A DNA stretch of 64,000 nt, taken from positions 124,001 through 188,000 of the forward strand of contig JAGFJA010000007.1 of assembly GCA_024103005.1 (NCBI GenBank), written 5' to 3'. Source of the stretch: Saprospiraceae bacterium. GTDB lineage: Bacteria; Bacteroidota; Bacteroidia; Chitinophagales; Saprospiraceae. A model generated the notes under the pieces. That model worked only from the letters and a program-made list of their open reading frames with translations. It had not been told where the DNA came from and did no database searches. The position numbers and the translations under genes are program-made. Positions 63,651 through 64,000 of this stretch are shown here, in pieces. The number at the start of each line of letters is the position of its first letter. The stretch's first letter is position 1.

Positions 63651-64000
63651 AATTCTGCTGCATGCTTCTGTTATTTGCGCATCAGAAGCTGCATAAGAGA
63701 TTCTGATACAATCATCGTTACCGAAGGCTGAACCTGCCACCAGTGCCACATATGCAGTTTCAAGAATATAAGAACAAAGCGCGTCGCCATCTTCTATCAC
63801 CTTACCTTCCGGAGTCTTCTTTCCGTAATATGCGCTCACACTCGGGAATACATAGAAAGCTCCTTCCGGAATATTACATTTAACATTCGGAATTTCATTT
63901 AATAATGAGAGAATCAAATCTCTTCTTTTTTTAAATGCCTCTCTCATTTTATAAGTTTCAGTCAGGTCGGTGTCCAGGGCTGTTACTGCTGCTTTTTGGC
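63624..64000 (-). CDS. Class I/II aminotransferase, C-terminal part (aspartate aminotransferase-like)
   Basis: Partial: 125 residues up to the stop; the gene enters from the right edge. Present are TETYKMREAFKKRRDLILSL, PEGAFYVFPSVSAYYG, a conserved AYVALVAGSAFG, and RISYAASDAQITEA. The Arg in RISYA binds the substrate carboxylate in aspartate-aminotransferase-like PLP enzymes. The substrate cannot be told from the C-terminus. It converges with the LEA-like gene. Confidence 0.88.
   Translation of the reverse strand, partial: QKAAVTALDTDLTETYKMREAFKKRRDLILSLLNEIPNVKCNIPEGAFYVFPSVSAYYGKKTPEGKVIEDGDALCSYILETAYVALVAGSAFGNDDCIRISYAASDAQITEACSRIKKVLALLS

Noticed and set aside
1..64000. CRISPR arrays, tRNA or rRNA genes, prophage, restriction or toxin-antitoxin islands
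   Set aside because: No regular spaced repeats, cloverleaf-like sequence or typical proteins were seen on either strand. A tool such as tRNAscan could still find one.

Overview
The window looks like the chromosome of an AT-rich Bacteroidota bacterium, probably an aerobic environmental lineage of the Saprospiria/Chitinophagia/Flavobacteriia type; the class cannot be fixed by eye. The signs are: Bacteroidota promoter boxes (TTTG, 19-20 bp, TAnnTTTG) before rplU, rpmE and the transposase, with many further TAnnTTTG boxes close to start codons; few Shine-Dalgarno sequences; an 'alternative' GlmU; a menaquinone pathway; and alternative complex III (ACIII) in place of a bc1 complex. It is mostly housekeeping sequence with one visibly decaying accessory island.

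Layout. 1-3.9 kb (minus): menF-menD-menB-menA, the menaquinone operon, with menA cut by the window edge. 4.1-8.6 kb: a secreted coiled-coil protein, mutL-rhomboid protease (overlapping), and a TauE/SafE permease. 8.7-11.8 kb: rplU-rpmA with promoter and terminator (minus), rpmE type B with promoter and terminator (plus), the GlmU-like enzyme and a spermidine-synthase-like protein. 11.9-16.0 kb (minus): der, rfbC, rfbD and a family 4 glycosyltransferase. 16.1-18.7 kb: a NarL-type response regulator and TPR sensor kinase. 18.8-24.9 kb (minus): a repeat lipoprotein, a TraB/GumN protein, an Lrp regulator, glutamate dehydrogenase, and ccmD, ccmC, ccmB for haem handling. 25-38.3 kb: cell-wall amidase, O-methyltransferase, a small barrel protein, leuS, M20 peptidase, FKBP isomerase, cysS, LysE-type exporter, DUF4159, MmcQ/YjbR and a FAD oxidoreductase. 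38.3-39.6 kb: a CorC/HlyC-type membrane protein.

40-42.1 kb is the decaying island. A Crp/Fnr-family regulator has an in-frame TAA just before its DNA-binding helices. The DoxX gene next to it is split by an IS630-family element of about 1.16 kb. The element has imperfect inverted repeats, TA flanks, its own Bacteroidota promoter, and a transposase split into two frames at an A7 run, as in programmed -1 frameshifting. It is followed by a lipoprotein-type methyltransferase, yceD-rpmF, ridA, trpS and thyA.

47.1-62.6 kb is one long respiratory cluster on the plus strand: actA-B-C-D-E-F (menaquinol to cytochrome c/oxidase), coxB-coxA, ctaB (haem O synthase), two subunit III genes, subunit IV and an SCO-like protein without the copper motif. 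It fits with the men operon (quinone supply) and the ccm genes (haem supply for the seven CXXCH sites). The window ends with an LEA-like amphipathic repeat protein and the C-terminal part of a class I aminotransferase.

I saw no tRNA, rRNA, CRISPR array, prophage or defence island. The least ordinary items are the eroded regulator/DoxX/IS630 locus, a MutL that lacks the usual endonuclease residues, a six-CXXCH ActA, and the copperless SCO-like protein.
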